From contig NZ_CP090446.1 of NCBI RefSeq assembly GCF_021442025.1, positions 310,001 through 374,000 on the forward strand: a DNA stretch of 64,000 nucleotides, read 5' to 3'. Of this stretch, positions 26,923 through 35,477 are shown one piece after another. Under the pieces are notes generated by a model that was not told where the DNA came from, did no database searches, and saw only the letters and a list, made by a program, of their open reading frames with translations. Both the position numbers and the translations under genes were made by a program. The stretch comes from Sphingobacterium sp. SRCM116780. Its GTDB lineage: Bacteria; Bacteroidota; Bacteroidia; Sphingobacteriales; Sphingobacteriaceae. The first letter of the stretch is position 1. Each line of letters begins with the position of its first letter.

Positions 26923-28287
26923 ATGAGTTCAAAATCAGCAGAAATTGAAAGAGAAAACCCAATAATTGTGGGACTCGATATTGGTACAACCAAAATTTGC
27001 GTTACGGTAGGACGACGTAGCGGAGGAAACAAAATTGAACTTTTAGGAGTTGGTAAGGCAGATTCGGCAGGAGTAAGTCGAGGTGTAGTTGCTAATATTC
27101 AGAAAACAGTGAGTAGCATTCTTGAGGCGGTTGAAATAGCCGAAAATCAATCGAATGTTGATATCAAAGTTGTGAATGTTGGTATTGCTGGTCAACACAT
27201 TAAAAGTATTCAACATCGTGGTATTTTTACCAAGACTGATAGCGATGATGAAGTAACAAGAAGAGATATTGAACGTCTGATTTCTGATATGTATAAATTA
27301 GTGTTGCCTCCTGGAGAAGAAATTATCCATGTGTTGCCACAGGAATTTACGATCGATAACGAACCTGGAATCCGTGAACCTATTGGTATGGCTGGACGTC
27401 GTATTGAGGCGAACTTCCATATTATTTCTGGACGTGTTACGGATATCAGAAACATCAAAAGATGTATTGATAATTCAAATCTAGAAGTTTCGGAATTAAT
27501 TCTTGAACCGTTGGCATCATCTGAAGCTGTATTGGATGATGACGAGAAAAATGCTGGTGTTGTTTTGGTTGATATTGGTGGAGGTACTACTGATGTAGCG
27601 ATTTTTCATGAAGGAATAATTCGCCATACTGCTGTTATCCCACTAGGGGGAAATATTGTGACAGAAGATATTCGCCAAGGATGTTCTGTATTACGTAGTC
27701 AAGCGGAGTTATTAAAAACACGATTTGGATCTGCATTAGCAGATGAAAATAAGGAAAACGAAGTGATTTGTGTTCCTGGATTGAAAGGTCGTGAGCCAAA
27801 AGAGATCTCTGTTAAAAATCTTGCATATATCATTCAAGCACGTATGGAAGAGATCATTGAACACGTATATTACGAAATCAAATCTTCGGGCTATGAAAAT
27901 AAATTGATCGGAGGTATCGTTATTACTGGAGGTGGGGCACAATTGAAACATTTAGTACAATTGGTTGAATACATAACAGGTATCGATTGTCGTATTGGTT
28001 TTCCAAATGAGTACTTAGCTAAAAATGAAGTTTTACCAAAAGCTTTATATGAAGAATTGAAAAGCCCATTATATGCAACAAGTATTGGTTTGCTGATGAA
28101 GGGTATTCAAGCGCATGAAGATGAAGTGGATAGCAGAAGAACACCTAAAGCTGTGAAAAAGGATGTTGATTCTGTTAAAGAAGTCGGCGAGGAACAACAA
28201 AAAGAACACGGTCTATTGACTTGGTTTAAGAAATTAATGAAAGATGGTAACGAAATTGATGACGCCACTTTCTTAGATAAAAAATAG
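26923..28287 (+). CDS. ftsA: Cell division protein FtsA
   Basis: FtsA is an actin-like ATPase that tethers FtsZ to the membrane. The 454-residue protein shows GLDIGTTKICVTVGRR (residues 18-33, phosphate 1), the 1C-subdomain region between about 100 and 180, VLVDIGGGTTDVAIF (phosphate 2), and VITGGGAQLKHL (adenosine motif). The tail contains HGLLTWFKKLMKDG, a likely amphipathic membrane-targeting helix, but it is followed by about 12 more residues, so the helix is not quite terminal. ftsZ follows after a 140-bp gap holding a hairpin. Confidence 0.96.
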   Translation: MSSKSAEIERENPIIVGLDIGTTKICVTVGRRSGGNKIELLGVGKADSAGVSRGVVANIQKTVSSILEAVEIAENQSNVDIKVVNVGIAGQHIKSIQHRGIFTKTDSDDEVTRRDIERLISDMYKLVLPPGEEIIHVLPQEFTIDNEPGIREPIGMAGRRIEANFHIISGRVTDIRNIKRCIDNSNLEVSELILEPLASSEAVLDDDEKNAGVVLVDIGGGTTDVAIFHEGIIRHTAVIPLGGNIVTEDIRQGCSVLRSQAELLKTRFGSALADENKENEVICVPGLKGREPKEISVKNLAYIIQARMEEIIEHVYYEIKSSGYENKLIGGIVITGGGAQLKHLVQLVEYITGIDCRIGFPNEYLAKNEVLPKALYEELKSPLYATSIGLLMKGIQAHEDEVDSRRTPKAVKKDVDSVKEVGEEQQKEHGLLTWFKKLMKDGNEIDDATFLDKK

Positions 28288-28348
28288 TTTTCAACACCAT
28301 TGGTATTTTTCCACATTCTTAACAATTGTGGAAAAATATTGTTGAAAA
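28288..28348. repeat. Nested inverted repeat between ftsA and ftsZ
   Basis: An inner 11-bp perfect stem (ATTTTTCCACA 28305-28315, TGTGGAAAAAT 28327-28337) sits inside an outer 9-bp stem (TTTTCAACA 28288-28296, TGTTGAAAA 28340-28348). It starts directly after the ftsA stop. There is no T tract after the outer stem, so it may act as an attenuator, mRNA stabiliser or protein site more than as a full terminator. Each inner arm contains TTTTCCACA, a relaxed DnaA-box match. Confidence 0.8.
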
Positions 28349-28362
28349 TGTGGTATTATTAC

Positions 28363-28391
28363 ATTGCGATTGTTGAGTTTAAGTATAATTG
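28363..28391 (+). promoter_or_regulatory. Candidate ftsZ promoter
   Basis: ATTG (28363-28366) and TATAATTG (28384-28391), 17 bases apart, resemble the TTTG / TAnnTTTG pair with one mismatch in the -7 box and slightly short spacing. They lie between the hairpin and the ftsZ ATG at 28428. Confidence 0.35.
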
Positions 28392-28427
28392 GTACTGAGC
28401 TCATTATGAGTTAAATAGGGATAAGTT

Positions 28428-30113
28428 ATGTCAATACAGTTTGAAATGTTAAAAGAACAATCATCAATAATCAAAGTTATTGGGGTTGGTGGTGGTGGCG
28501 GTAATGCTGTTAACCACATGTATAAACAAGGAATTAGTGGAGTTGATTTCATCGTATGTAATACGGATGCGCAAGCTTTGGAGTTAAGTCCAATACCTAA
28601 TAAAGTACAGTTAGGTATGAGTTTGACAGAAGGTATGGGTGCTGGTGCAGATCCTGATGTGGGTGAAAATTCAGCTATCGAAAGTATTGATGATATCAAA
28701 CGTATGTTAGGTACAAATACAAAGATGCTTTTTATCACCGCTGGTATGGGTGGAGGCACGGGTACTGGCGCAAGTCCAGTATTAGCGAAAGCGGCTAAAG
28801 AATTGGGTATTTTAACTGTAGCGATTATTACAACTCCTTTTACTTTTGAAGGTAAACGTCGTCGTTCTCAAGCAGAAGAAGGCTTGTCCGAGCTTCGAAA
28901 ATATGTCGATTCTTACTTAGTGATCTCTAATGATCGTCTGCGTGAGATATTCGGAAATTTAACGATGACAGCAGCGTTTGCTAAAGCAGATGATATTTTG
29001 ACAACTGCAGCAAAAGGTATTGCTGAAATTATTACAATTCCAGGTTATGTGAACGTCGATTTCAAAGATGTGCGCACGGTTATGAATGATAGTGGTGTTG
29101 CGATTATGGGTAATGCTGTTGCTGAAGGCGATGATCGTGCTATGAAAGCTGTTGAAGGTGCATTAGCTTCCCCGTTATTAAAAGATAATGAAATCGAAGG
29201 CGCTCGTTATATTTTATTGAATATTACTTCAGGTTTGAAAGAAGTGACCATGGATGAAGTAGCCATCATCACGGATTATATTCAAGAAAAAGCGGGTCTT
29301 TCAGCTGATTTGATTTGGGGTAACTGTATTGATGAAAACTTTGGAGAAGAACTGTCAGTTACGATTATTGCAACTGGTTTTCAAACTTCTGAAGAGCGTG
29401 ATAAAGAACGTGAAAATACAAAAGTTTCGCTACCTCTTACCGCTACAGAACAAGCTGTTTCATTTGTAAAACCTGTTAATCAGTTTGTGCAAAAAGATGC
29501 TACAGCTACAACGCTTGTTAATCCAGTGCAATCGAATCCAGAAAATGTAACTGCTCCAACTCCTTCAAATGATTTGTTCTCAACTCCTAAAAATGTTGTT
29601 CAACAACATGTTGCAGTAGAAGAGAATGCAATTATTCGTCATGAACTGAATTTGGAAGAAGTGGTTGAAGAAGAAGCTCCTGCAATAAATCAAGGAAATG
29701 ATTTTCAATTGAAAACTTCTCCATCGGTGTTTCAATTTCAAATGCCTACAGTATTTGATGACTATGCTACGTCACCTGCACCCGTTCAGGATGAACAGTC
29801 AAATAACTTTTCAGCTTCTATTAACAATAACGCTGAGATAGAGCAAGTAGAGGAAGAACAAGTTTCTTTTGAAGATCAATTAGTACGTACGAAAGAGCGT
29901 ATTTTGAGATTGAAAGAATTGAGTATGAAATTGAAATCTTCTAATGGACTTCAAGAATTGGAAAATGAGCCTGCTTATAAAAGAAAGCAAATGTCATTAG
30001 ATGATACTCCTCATTCTTCACAATCTCAGGTTTCTAGATTCACATTATCTTTTGAAGATGGAAATACAGAAATTAGACCTAATAATTCTTTTTTACACGA
30101 TAATGTAGATTAG
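28428..30113 (+). CDS. ftsZ: Cell division protein FtsZ with long C-terminal linker
   Basis: FtsZ is the tubulin-like GTPase of the division ring. The 561 residues show VGGGGGNAVNHM (20-31), the tubulin signature GGGTGTGASP (108-117), the T7 loop region NVDFKDVRTVM and a core that ends at about 330. The remaining 230 residues form an acidic, Gln/Asn/Pro-rich linker, a Lys/Arg helix (TKERILRLKELSMKLK) and a conserved terminal peptide NSFLHDNVD that should bind FtsA. E. coli FtsZ is about 180 residues shorter. It is the last gene of the cluster; a strong terminator follows 25 bases after the stop. Confidence 0.98.
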   Translation: MSIQFEMLKEQSSIIKVIGVGGGGGNAVNHMYKQGISGVDFIVCNTDAQALELSPIPNKVQLGMSLTEGMGAGADPDVGENSAIESIDDIKRMLGTNTKMLFITAGMGGGTGTGASPVLAKAAKELGILTVAIITTPFTFEGKRRRSQAEEGLSELRKYVDSYLVISNDRLREIFGNLTMTAAFAKADDILTTAAKGIAEIITIPGYVNVDFKDVRTVMNDSGVAIMGNAVAEGDDRAMKAVEGALASPLLKDNEIEGARYILLNITSGLKEVTMDEVAIITDYIQEKAGLSADLIWGNCIDENFGEELSVTIIATGFQTSEERDKERENTKVSLPLTATEQAVSFVKPVNQFVQKDATATTLVNPVQSNPENVTAPTPSNDLFSTPKNVVQQHVAVEENAIIRHELNLEEVVEEEAPAINQGNDFQLKTSPSVFQFQMPTVFDDYATSPAPVQDEQSNNFSASINNNAEIEQVEEEQVSFEDQLVRTKERILRLKELSMKLKSSNGLQELENEPAYKRKQMSLDDTPHSSQSQVSRFTLSFEDGNTEIRPNNSFLHDNVD

Positions 30114-30138
30114 TGTCTATTTAGGCGAACTATATGAA

Positions 30139-30168
30139 AGCTATCTCACCCGAGATAGCTTTTTTTTT
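30139..30168 (+). terminator. Rho-independent terminator closing the dcw cluster
   Basis: AGCTATCTC (30139-30147) pairs with GAGATAGCT (30152-30160) around a 4-base loop and is followed by a run of Ts to 30168. Confidence 0.95.
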
Positions 30169-30211
30169 GTATCTTTAGGTTATACCGTTTATATAGAATT
30201 GTATAATATTT

Positions 30212-31354
30212 ATGAATAAGAAAATGAATAATCCAATATGGGTAATGAGTTCAGCCTTTGACAAGTTGGACTTACCAGAATTAATTGAAAAATCTAAACA
30301 GGTGGGTGCTTCAGGTATTGATTTATGTGTTTTTCGAAAAGATGGAACGCGTCAAGATCATACTGCCACACATTTAAATTATGAGGGATTCGGTCTTGAA
30401 GAAGCCAAACGTACCATTGGAACTTTTAATCAAGCAGAGTTAAAGCTGTCGTTAGGAGCTTTTGAAAATATGATTGGTGGCGATGAGGATCAACGTGTAA
30501 AAAATCAGAATCATTTATTGAAGCTTATTCGAATCGCTTATTTGTTAGGAGGTAACGCAAACAATGTTAAGGTGGGAACTTTTGTTGGCTACAATCATGA
30601 ATTGGGGAATGAAATCGATGGCTTTCAGAAAAACTTAGATGAATATAAACGTGTTTTTGCCCCTATTATAAAATATGCAGAGGATTTGGGCGTGACCGTA
30701 TTGTATGAAAACTGTCCGATGGAAGGATGGCGTTCATCTCGGTATAGTTCTACTTACAATAACCTACCTGCTGTATTAGCGGCAAGAAAATTAATGTATG
30801 AGATCATTCCAAGTCGCGCGCATGGTGAAATTTATGATCCCTCGCATGATGTTTGGCAGAACACAGATCCAGTAGCTGTAATAAAAGCAATGGATATCAG
30901 TAGACTGCACCGTATCCATGTGAAGACTACGCGTAATTTAAACACGCAAGCGCGTGTCGATTGGGGTGGTATGTATCCAATGCAACATGTTGATGCAACG
31001 CTTGCTAGAGCAGCTGATATTACAATACCTGCCCATGATTGGGATAGACATCATTATGAAGCGATGTTGCCAGGTTTCGGAGGGTCAGATAGCATGGATT
31101 GGAGGGCTTTTGTTGATACACTAAAAAGTCGTGATTTTACAGGAGTTTTTGAGATTGAAAATGAAGCGAAAAACTCGAAAGATACAGGTGTGATGTCTGC
31201 TACACTACAAGGGTTCCGTTCTTGTATTAATTTTCTAGCACCAATGCTTTGGGATCTGGACGAGAAAACAGGATATTCTTATAAAAAGGAATCGGAATTA
31301 ACAATACCTGATGCGAAAGATATTCCGGAAGTAACGATGGATAAATTAAGATAA
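30212..31354 (+). CDS. Sugar-phosphate isomerase/epimerase-like TIM-barrel protein
   Basis: The 380-residue protein has the xylose-isomerase-like (AP endonuclease 2) fold. Candidate metal ligands occur in the expected order: LYENCPMEGW, IYDPSHDVW, a His-rich IHVKTT and PAHDWDRHHYEAMLPGFGGSDSMDW, then GVFEIENEAKN near the C-terminus. There is no signal peptide. Family members epimerise or isomerise sugars or inosose; the substrate is not evident. It stands alone between the ftsZ terminator and a convergent response regulator. Residues 9-21 contain the Trp-Val-Met-Ser start typical of the strand 1 region. Confidence 0.8.
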   Translation: MNKKMNNPIWVMSSAFDKLDLPELIEKSKQVGASGIDLCVFRKDGTRQDHTATHLNYEGFGLEEAKRTIGTFNQAELKLSLGAFENMIGGDEDQRVKNQNHLLKLIRIAYLLGGNANNVKVGTFVGYNHELGNEIDGFQKNLDEYKRVFAPIIKYAEDLGVTVLYENCPMEGWRSSRYSSTYNNLPAVLAARKLMYEIIPSRAHGEIYDPSHDVWQNTDPVAVIKAMDISRLHRIHVKTTRNLNTQARVDWGGMYPMQHVDATLARAADITIPAHDWDRHHYEAMLPGFGGSDSMDWRAFVDTLKSRDFTGVFEIENEAKNSKDTGVMSATLQGFRSCINFLAPMLWDLDEKTGYSYKKESELTIPDAKDIPEVTMDKLR

Positions 31355-31381
31355 TATAGGTAATAGTATTCACTCTCCCAA

Positions 31382-32023
31382 TTAATTGGCAGAGTGAATT
31401 CTAAATATCTCAATGAGTTCTGGAATATTGGAAACATTTAATTTTTCAAATATTCTACTTTTATAAGTACTCACCGTTGAAGGGCTCAATTCTAATGTAG
31501 TGGATACTTCAATAATACCATATCCTTGCGTAAGATATTTCGCAACATCTACTTCTCTATTTGAAAGTCTAGACAAAGGATTCAACGTATTAATCTTTGA
31601 TTTACTTTGTGTCAGTTTTTTAACATATAGATCTTTTACTTCGTCTGACATATATTTTCCTCTCTCTTTGATTGTTAATATGGCATTGCCAACTTCTGAC
31701 ATCGCTGTGCTTTTATTAACATATCCTGCAGCTCCAGCTTCAATATAGCGTAAGGCATATAAGGATTCGTCATAGGAAGAGAATACTAAGATCTTTATTG
31801 AAGATTGAATTTCAAGTATTTCTTTCACTACTCTAATATTGTTTCCGCCTGGCATATTGATGTCTAACAAAAGCAAATCAAAGTTTTCTTTTTGAAGTAA
31901 GTCAAGTACCTCATTATAATCTTGAGCCTGTGTAATTACACAATCTGGTATAACTTCCTTAATAATAACAGACACCCCTAATCTAACAATACTATGATCG
32001 TCAGCAATTAATATTTTTTTCAT
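31382..32023 (-). CDS. LuxR/NarL-type response regulator, orphan
   Basis: The 213-residue protein has a receiver domain with the acidic pocket D8/D9, the phospho-acceptor D54 in LLLLDINMPGG, a Ser in the switch position (VFSSYDES) and the conserved Lys in YVNKST. The C-terminal helix-turn-helix (about 149-205) reads LSNREVDVAKYLTQGY and SPSTVSTYKSRIFEKLNV. No histidine kinase is adjacent, so its partner is unknown. It is convergent with the isomerase gene; an imperfect hairpin with arms ATTCACTCT/AGAGTGAAT spans its stop codon. Confidence 0.92.
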   Translation of the reverse strand: MKKILIADDHSIVRLGVSVIIKEVIPDCVITQAQDYNEVLDLLQKENFDLLLLDINMPGGNNIRVVKEILEIQSSIKILVFSSYDESLYALRYIEAGAAGYVNKSTAMSEVGNAILTIKERGKYMSDEVKDLYVKKLTQSKSKINTLNPLSRLSNREVDVAKYLTQGYGIIEVSTTLELSPSTVSTYKSRIFEKLNVSNIPELIEIFRIHSAN

Positions 32024-32283
32024 GATAGGTATTAGGTAAAATTATATTACACATATATAGTTAAGTTAAAAATAAATAAAAATCCTGAAATACAGACAAC
32101 AAAATTTATGCAAATATAATCAAAGATAAGCTTTTTTTACTTATTTAATTCCTTTGTGCTTTGTGTAATAATCCTATTAACAATATCTTACATAAGATTA
32201 ACTAAAATTTTGTAGTTTTATTGTTGTAATTAGTTTATTTTTAGAGTAAAATTACGATAATTGCAGTATTAAAAAATTATTTT

Positions 32284-32691
32284 ATGGGATTTTTAAAAGA
32301 ATTTAAAGAGTTCGCAATGCGCGGAAGCGTAGTGGATTTGGCAGTCGGTGTTGTTATTGGCGGTGCATTTGGAAAAATTATTACGTCTTTAGTAGGCGAT
32401 ATCATCATGCCTCCGATAGGATATTTAACGGGAGGAGTGGATTTTTCAAAAATGAAATATGTGCTGGAAGCTGCTGATGAGGTTGCTAAAAAGCCAGAAG
32501 TAGCAATTAATTATGGTACCTTCATTAATGTATTGATCCAGTTTATTATTGTTGCATTTTGTATTTTTTCGGTGATAAAAGGTATAAATTCACTGAAACG
32601 TAAAGAAGCGGCAGCTCCAGAAGTAGAACCAGAAGCAACAAAAGAAGAAGCTCTTTTAACTGAAATTAGAGACTTACTTAAAAATAAGTAA
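32284..32691 (+). CDS. mscL: Large-conductance mechanosensitive channel MscL
   Basis: MscL opens under membrane tension to release solutes during hypo-osmotic shock. The 135-residue protein has the N-terminal amphipathic [21 protein letters not shown], the pore helix TM1 ([18 protein letters not shown], about 16-33), a periplasmic loop with [10 protein letters not shown]2 ([19 protein letters not shown]) and a charged C-terminal helix with [11 protein letters not shown]. Length is typical. It has its own downstream terminator. The 260-bp upstream gap is AT-rich and contains no other gene that I can see. Confidence 0.97.
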   Translation: MGFLKEFKEFAMRGSVVDLAVGVVIGGAFGKIITSLVGDIIMPPIGYLTGGVDFSKMKYVLEAADEVAKKPEVAINYGTFINVLIQFIIVAFCIFSVIKGINSLKRKEAAAPEVEPEATKEEALLTEIRDLLKNK

Positions 32692-32710
32692 TCTAAGGTC
32701 GTTCTATAAA

Positions 32711-32749
32711 AAACAGATAAGGAGCTTGCTTTCCTTGTCTGTTTTTTTT
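32711..32749 (+). terminator. Rho-independent terminator after mscL
   Basis: AACAGATAAGGA pairs imperfectly with TCCTTGTCTGTT around GCTTGCTT and is followed by a tract of eight Ts ending at 32749. Confidence 0.88.
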
Positions 32750-32787
32750 GTAGAATATTTTGTTTTTTGGATAAGTTGCAATTATTG

Positions 32788-32819
32788 TTTGTAATTCTCT
32801 AAAATATATTTTACTTTTG
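32788..32819 (+). promoter_or_regulatory. Bacteroidota-type promoter of rpmH
   Basis: TTTG at 32788-32791 and TACTTTTG at 32812-32819 are separated by 20 bases, a full match to the -33/-7 consensus of the Bacteroidota sigma factor. The predicted transcript starts near 32826, about 55 bases before rpmH. Confidence 0.75.
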
Positions 32820-32879
32820 CATTCCTCTTTAGGGAGTTTTATTAATAGAATCAAAACATAATTTAGCATATTAAGCGTC

Positions 32880-33038
32880 ATGAAAAGAACATTTCAGCCT
32901 TCGCAAAGAAAAAGAAGAAATAAGCACGGATTCAGAGATCGCATGAGTTCTGCAAATGGTAGAAGAATTTTAGCTTCTCGTAGAGCAAAAGGTAGAAAAC
33001 GCCTTACAGTTTCTGACGAAGGTCGTCACAAAGGTTAA
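32880..33038 (+). CDS. rpmH: 50S ribosomal protein L34
   Basis: The 52-residue basic protein begins [20 protein letters not shown] and continues with [16 protein letters not shown], the L34 signature. L34 is a small component of the large ribosomal subunit. It is followed by rnpA, as in most bacteria. The gene is shorter than most gene-finding length limits and is therefore easy to miss. Confidence 0.98.
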   Translation: MKRTFQPSQRKRRNKHGFRDRMSSANGRRILASRRAKGRKRLTVSDEGRHKG

Positions 33039-33104
33039 GATTTTTGCGTAGCTGGTGGCCAGGTGGCTCGTGTAATAACATGGCCGACTTTTCAGTCATC
33101 GATT

Positions 33105-33542
33105 ATGATTAAAAATACATTTAAGAAAGAAGAACGTTTATGTAGTGTCAAGTTAATTGACTTATTATTTCATAAAGGTTCTTCTTTTGTTTGTTATCCC
33201 TATCGCATTGTCTTTTATTCTCCAAAGGAAGACAGTAACACTACACTAGACAATTCTTCATCGCAGGTTATCCTTTCCGTTTCTAAAAGACGATTTAAAC
33301 GAGCAGTCGATCGGAATGTAATGAAGAGACGAATGAGAGAATGTTTTCGCTTACAAAAAAAAACAAATCTGACGCCGTTTTTACAGGAACAACAGTTACC
33401 TTTGTTACTGGCCATACAATATGTTGGTAAAGGCTTATTGGCCTATAATTTTCTATATAGCCATTTGGAAAAAGCTTTGTTAAAACTTGAGAATGAGTGT
33501 TCTAAATTATATTTGGCAAAAGATAATCAAACGGATATTTAG
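33105..33542 (+). CDS. rnpA: Ribonuclease P protein component
   Basis: RnpA is the protein subunit of RNase P and helps to mature the 5' ends of tRNAs. The product (145 residues from ATG 33105) has the N-terminal [31 protein letters not shown], and the basic RNA-contacting helix [20 protein letters not shown]. The frame is open from 33063, but the domain starts at 33105 ([12 protein letters not shown]). The 3' end overlaps yidD by 50 bases, a close-packed arrangement also seen in other phyla. Confidence 0.95.
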   Translation: MIKNTFKKEERLCSVKLIDLLFHKGSSFVCYPYRIVFYSPKEDSNTTLDNSSSQVILSVSKRRFKRAVDRNVMKRRMRECFRLQKKTNLTPFLQEQQLPLLLAIQYVGKGLLAYNFLYSHLEKALLKLENECSKLYLAKDNQTDI

Positions 33543-33747
33543 TCTGTTTTTTTTGGCAATCATTAAATTTTATCAACTCTTTATCTCACCTTTTTTGGGT
33601 GCTAACTGCCGCTATACACCAACATGTTCTCAATATGGGTATGAAGCCATCCAGAAATATGGTCCTTTTAAAGGTGGTTGGCTTGCAATCAAACGTATTC
33701 TGAGTTGTCATCCTTGGGGTGGTAGTGGTCATGACCCAGTTCCTTAA
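33493..33747 (+). CDS. yidD: Membrane protein insertion efficiency factor YidD
   Basis: The 84-residue protein has the YidD signature: a hydrophobic N-terminal helix, [51 protein letters not shown] and a terminal HDPVP. YidD is thought to assist YidC in inner-membrane insertion. ATG 33493 gives the standard length; a TTG two codons upstream is also in frame. The start lies 50 bases inside rnpA. yidC, the usual next gene, is not here; tsaB follows instead. Confidence 0.95.
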   Translation: MSVLNYIWQKIIKRIFSLFFLAIIKFYQLFISPFLGANCRYTPTCSQYGYEAIQKYGPFKGGWLAIKRILSCHPWGGSGHDPVP

Positions 33748-33759
33748 TCTTTTAATAAC

Positions 33760-34467
33760 ATGCATACTTATATTTTACAAATAGAAACTTCTACTTCTGT
33801 CTGCTCTGTTGCTTTAGTTGAATCTGAACGGGTTTGTCAAAGCGAAAGTTTAAATGAACCGAATGTTCATGCTTCTCAATTGACCATTTTAATCCAAGAT
33901 TTATTGGACCTTGAGCATATAGGCTTTGGAGAACTGTCCGCTGTTGCTGTGAGTATGGGGCCAGGTTCATATACAGGTTTGAGGATTGGCGTTTCTACGG
34001 CTAAAGGATTGTGTTATGCACTGGATATCCCTTTGATAGCTGTTAATACCTTAGATGGGCTGTATGAAGGATTTAAAACAGATAGAAAGGAGTCTGCTCT
34101 ATATGATCTTTATATCCCCATGTTAGATGCGAGAAGAATGGAAGTATATTGTGCAGCCTTCGACAAAACAGGTGACTTAGTATCCAACACGGCGGCTTTA
34201 ATTATTGATGAAACAAGTTTTGATCAATATCGAGATCATTACCCTCGTATTTGTCTCTTTGGTCCTGGAGCAGATAAACTGGAAGCGCTATTTGTGAATA
34301 CAAAAGGTATTACTATTGTACCAGGTATTCAGACAAATGCTGTTGCTATCAGCCGATCTGTTTTTCAGAAATATCAAATGAAAGACTTTGAAGATATAGC
34401 CTATTTCGAACCTTATTATTTAAAAGATTTCGTTGCGACTGTAGCTAAGAAAAGTCCCAGTTTATAA
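33760..34467 (+). CDS. tsaB: tRNA threonylcarbamoyladenosine biosynthesis protein TsaB
   Basis: TsaB is an inactive paralogue of TsaD that forms the TsaB-TsaD platform for t6A synthesis. The 235 residues show LQIETSTSVCSVAL (residues 5-18), VSMGPGSYTGLRIGVSTAKGLCYA (about 65-88, split by the conserved Gly pair) and no HMQAH metal motif, which separates it from TsaD. It is 12 bases after yidD, and its stop overlaps the end of convergent corA by 6 bases. Confidence 0.95.
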   Translation: MHTYILQIETSTSVCSVALVESERVCQSESLNEPNVHASQLTILIQDLLDLEHIGFGELSAVAVSMGPGSYTGLRIGVSTAKGLCYALDIPLIAVNTLDGLYEGFKTDRKESALYDLYIPMLDARRMEVYCAAFDKTGDLVSNTAALIIDETSFDQYRDHYPRICLFGPGADKLEALFVNTKGITIVPGIQTNAVAISRSVFQKYQMKDFEDIAYFEPYYLKDFVATVAKKSPSL

Positions 34468-35364
34468 CCATCCTTTTCTTTTAAACCAGTAATATATAGC
34501 AATAGAGGTCCCGAGCATGATACCTATTGCTATCGGATAACCGTAATACCATTCTAACTCTGGCATATTTTTGAAATTCATGCCATAAACGCCTGCTACA
34601 AATGTAATAGGCATAAAGAAGACAGAGAAAATGGTCAAAATCCGCATGATCTCATTGGTATGGTTGGAAGAGATATTAAAATAGATATTTAATAGCTGAC
34701 TGGTATTCTCTGATAAATTGTCGTAAAGGGTATTTGCTCTTAAAAATAAATCTTTTAGATCTCGACTATAAATATCTCTTTTGGGGCTGGAATGAAAATG
34801 GTCAACAATTTCTTTATACAGAATAATCACTTTTCGGACAACATCAATCTGTCTTTTAATAAAATAAACATGTTTTAGTACTAATTTCTTTTGCCGGGTC
34901 AAAAAAACAGCTTCTTCGTATTCATCAAGCTTGATAGATATTTTTGGTAATAATTTTTCAAAAGTAGCTATTGCTGCTGTACTCAAATGCGTAGCTAAGT
35001 GCCTGCTATCTTTTAATTTCGACGATTTAAAATCTAAAAGTTTTATTTTATGAATGAAATCTACATTTTTTTTATGCAAGGTAATGACAAAATCAGAGCC
35101 ATAGAAAATAGTAAGACGATCTGTTATTTCCCCTATATTGTCGGAATTATCTTTGAAAGTTGAAGAAACCAAACGTAATATGATGAATGTATAATTTTCA
35201 AACTCCTCTATTTTAGGCAAATGTTCAGGTTCCAGTGAATCCTTGATAGATGCCTGATTCAAATTGTATTTTTCTTTTAGTATTTCGAGATCTGCTACAC
35301 TTGGTTCAAAGACATCGATCCATTCATAGTTCGCTTGTTCTTTACTGATTAAAGTTGATATCAT
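34462..35364 (-). CDS. corA: CorA-family magnesium/cobalt transporter
   Basis: The 300-residue protein has a long cytoplasmic domain with charged helices and two C-terminal membrane helices. The hallmark GMN motif is present at 261-263 (VYGMNF) after the pore helix FSVFFMPITFVAGV, and the second helix (YPIAIGIMLGTSIAIYYWF) is followed by the basic KRKGWL tail. It forms a pentameric channel for Mg2+ uptake. The gene is alone, its last 6 bases overlapping tsaB on the other strand, with no visible terminator between the two. Confidence 0.95.
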   Translation of the reverse strand: MISTLISKEQANYEWIDVFEPSVADLEILKEKYNLNQASIKDSLEPEHLPKIEEFENYTFIILRLVSSTFKDNSDNIGEITDRLTIFYGSDFVITLHKKNVDFIHKIKLLDFKSSKLKDSRHLATHLSTAAIATFEKLLPKISIKLDEYEEAVFLTRQKKLVLKHVYFIKRQIDVVRKVIILYKEIVDHFHSSPKRDIYSRDLKDLFLRANTLYDNLSENTSQLLNIYFNISSNHTNEIMRILTIFSVFFMPITFVAGVYGMNFKNMPELEWYYGYPIAIGIMLGTSIAIYYWFKRKGWL

Positions 35365-35431
35365 ATGATTACATTCGATTTTTTGGTTAATATACCGAAG
35401 AGAATGACAAAATGCAAATTGTGTATAAATT

Positions 35432-35460
35432 AAGAAAGCCGCTGATTAGCGGCTTTCTTA
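35432..35460. terminator. Bidirectional hairpin terminator between ompH-like gene and corA
   Basis: A perfect 12-bp stem (AAGAAAGCCGCT 35432-35443, AGCGGCTTTCTT 35448-35459) has a 4-base loop. On the minus strand it follows the stop of the OmpH-like gene and ends in TTTCTTAATTT. Confidence 0.85.
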
Positions 35461-35477
35461 TTCTTTATTTTGAAATG

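Noticed and set aside
31370..31399. Inverted repeat ATTCACTCT/AGAGTGAAT across the response-regulator stop codon
   Set aside because: No T tract on either strand, so not called as a terminator; could still weakly pause RNA polymerase.
32024..32283. AT-rich 260-bp gap before mscL, near rpmH, considered as a replication origin
   Set aside because: No cluster of DnaA boxes, and neither dnaA nor dnaN is nearby; rpmH-rnpA alone is not proof of an origin.
35420..35428. Single perfect DnaA-box match TTATACACA on the minus strand
   Set aside because: An isolated 9-mer, expected by chance in this AT-rich window.
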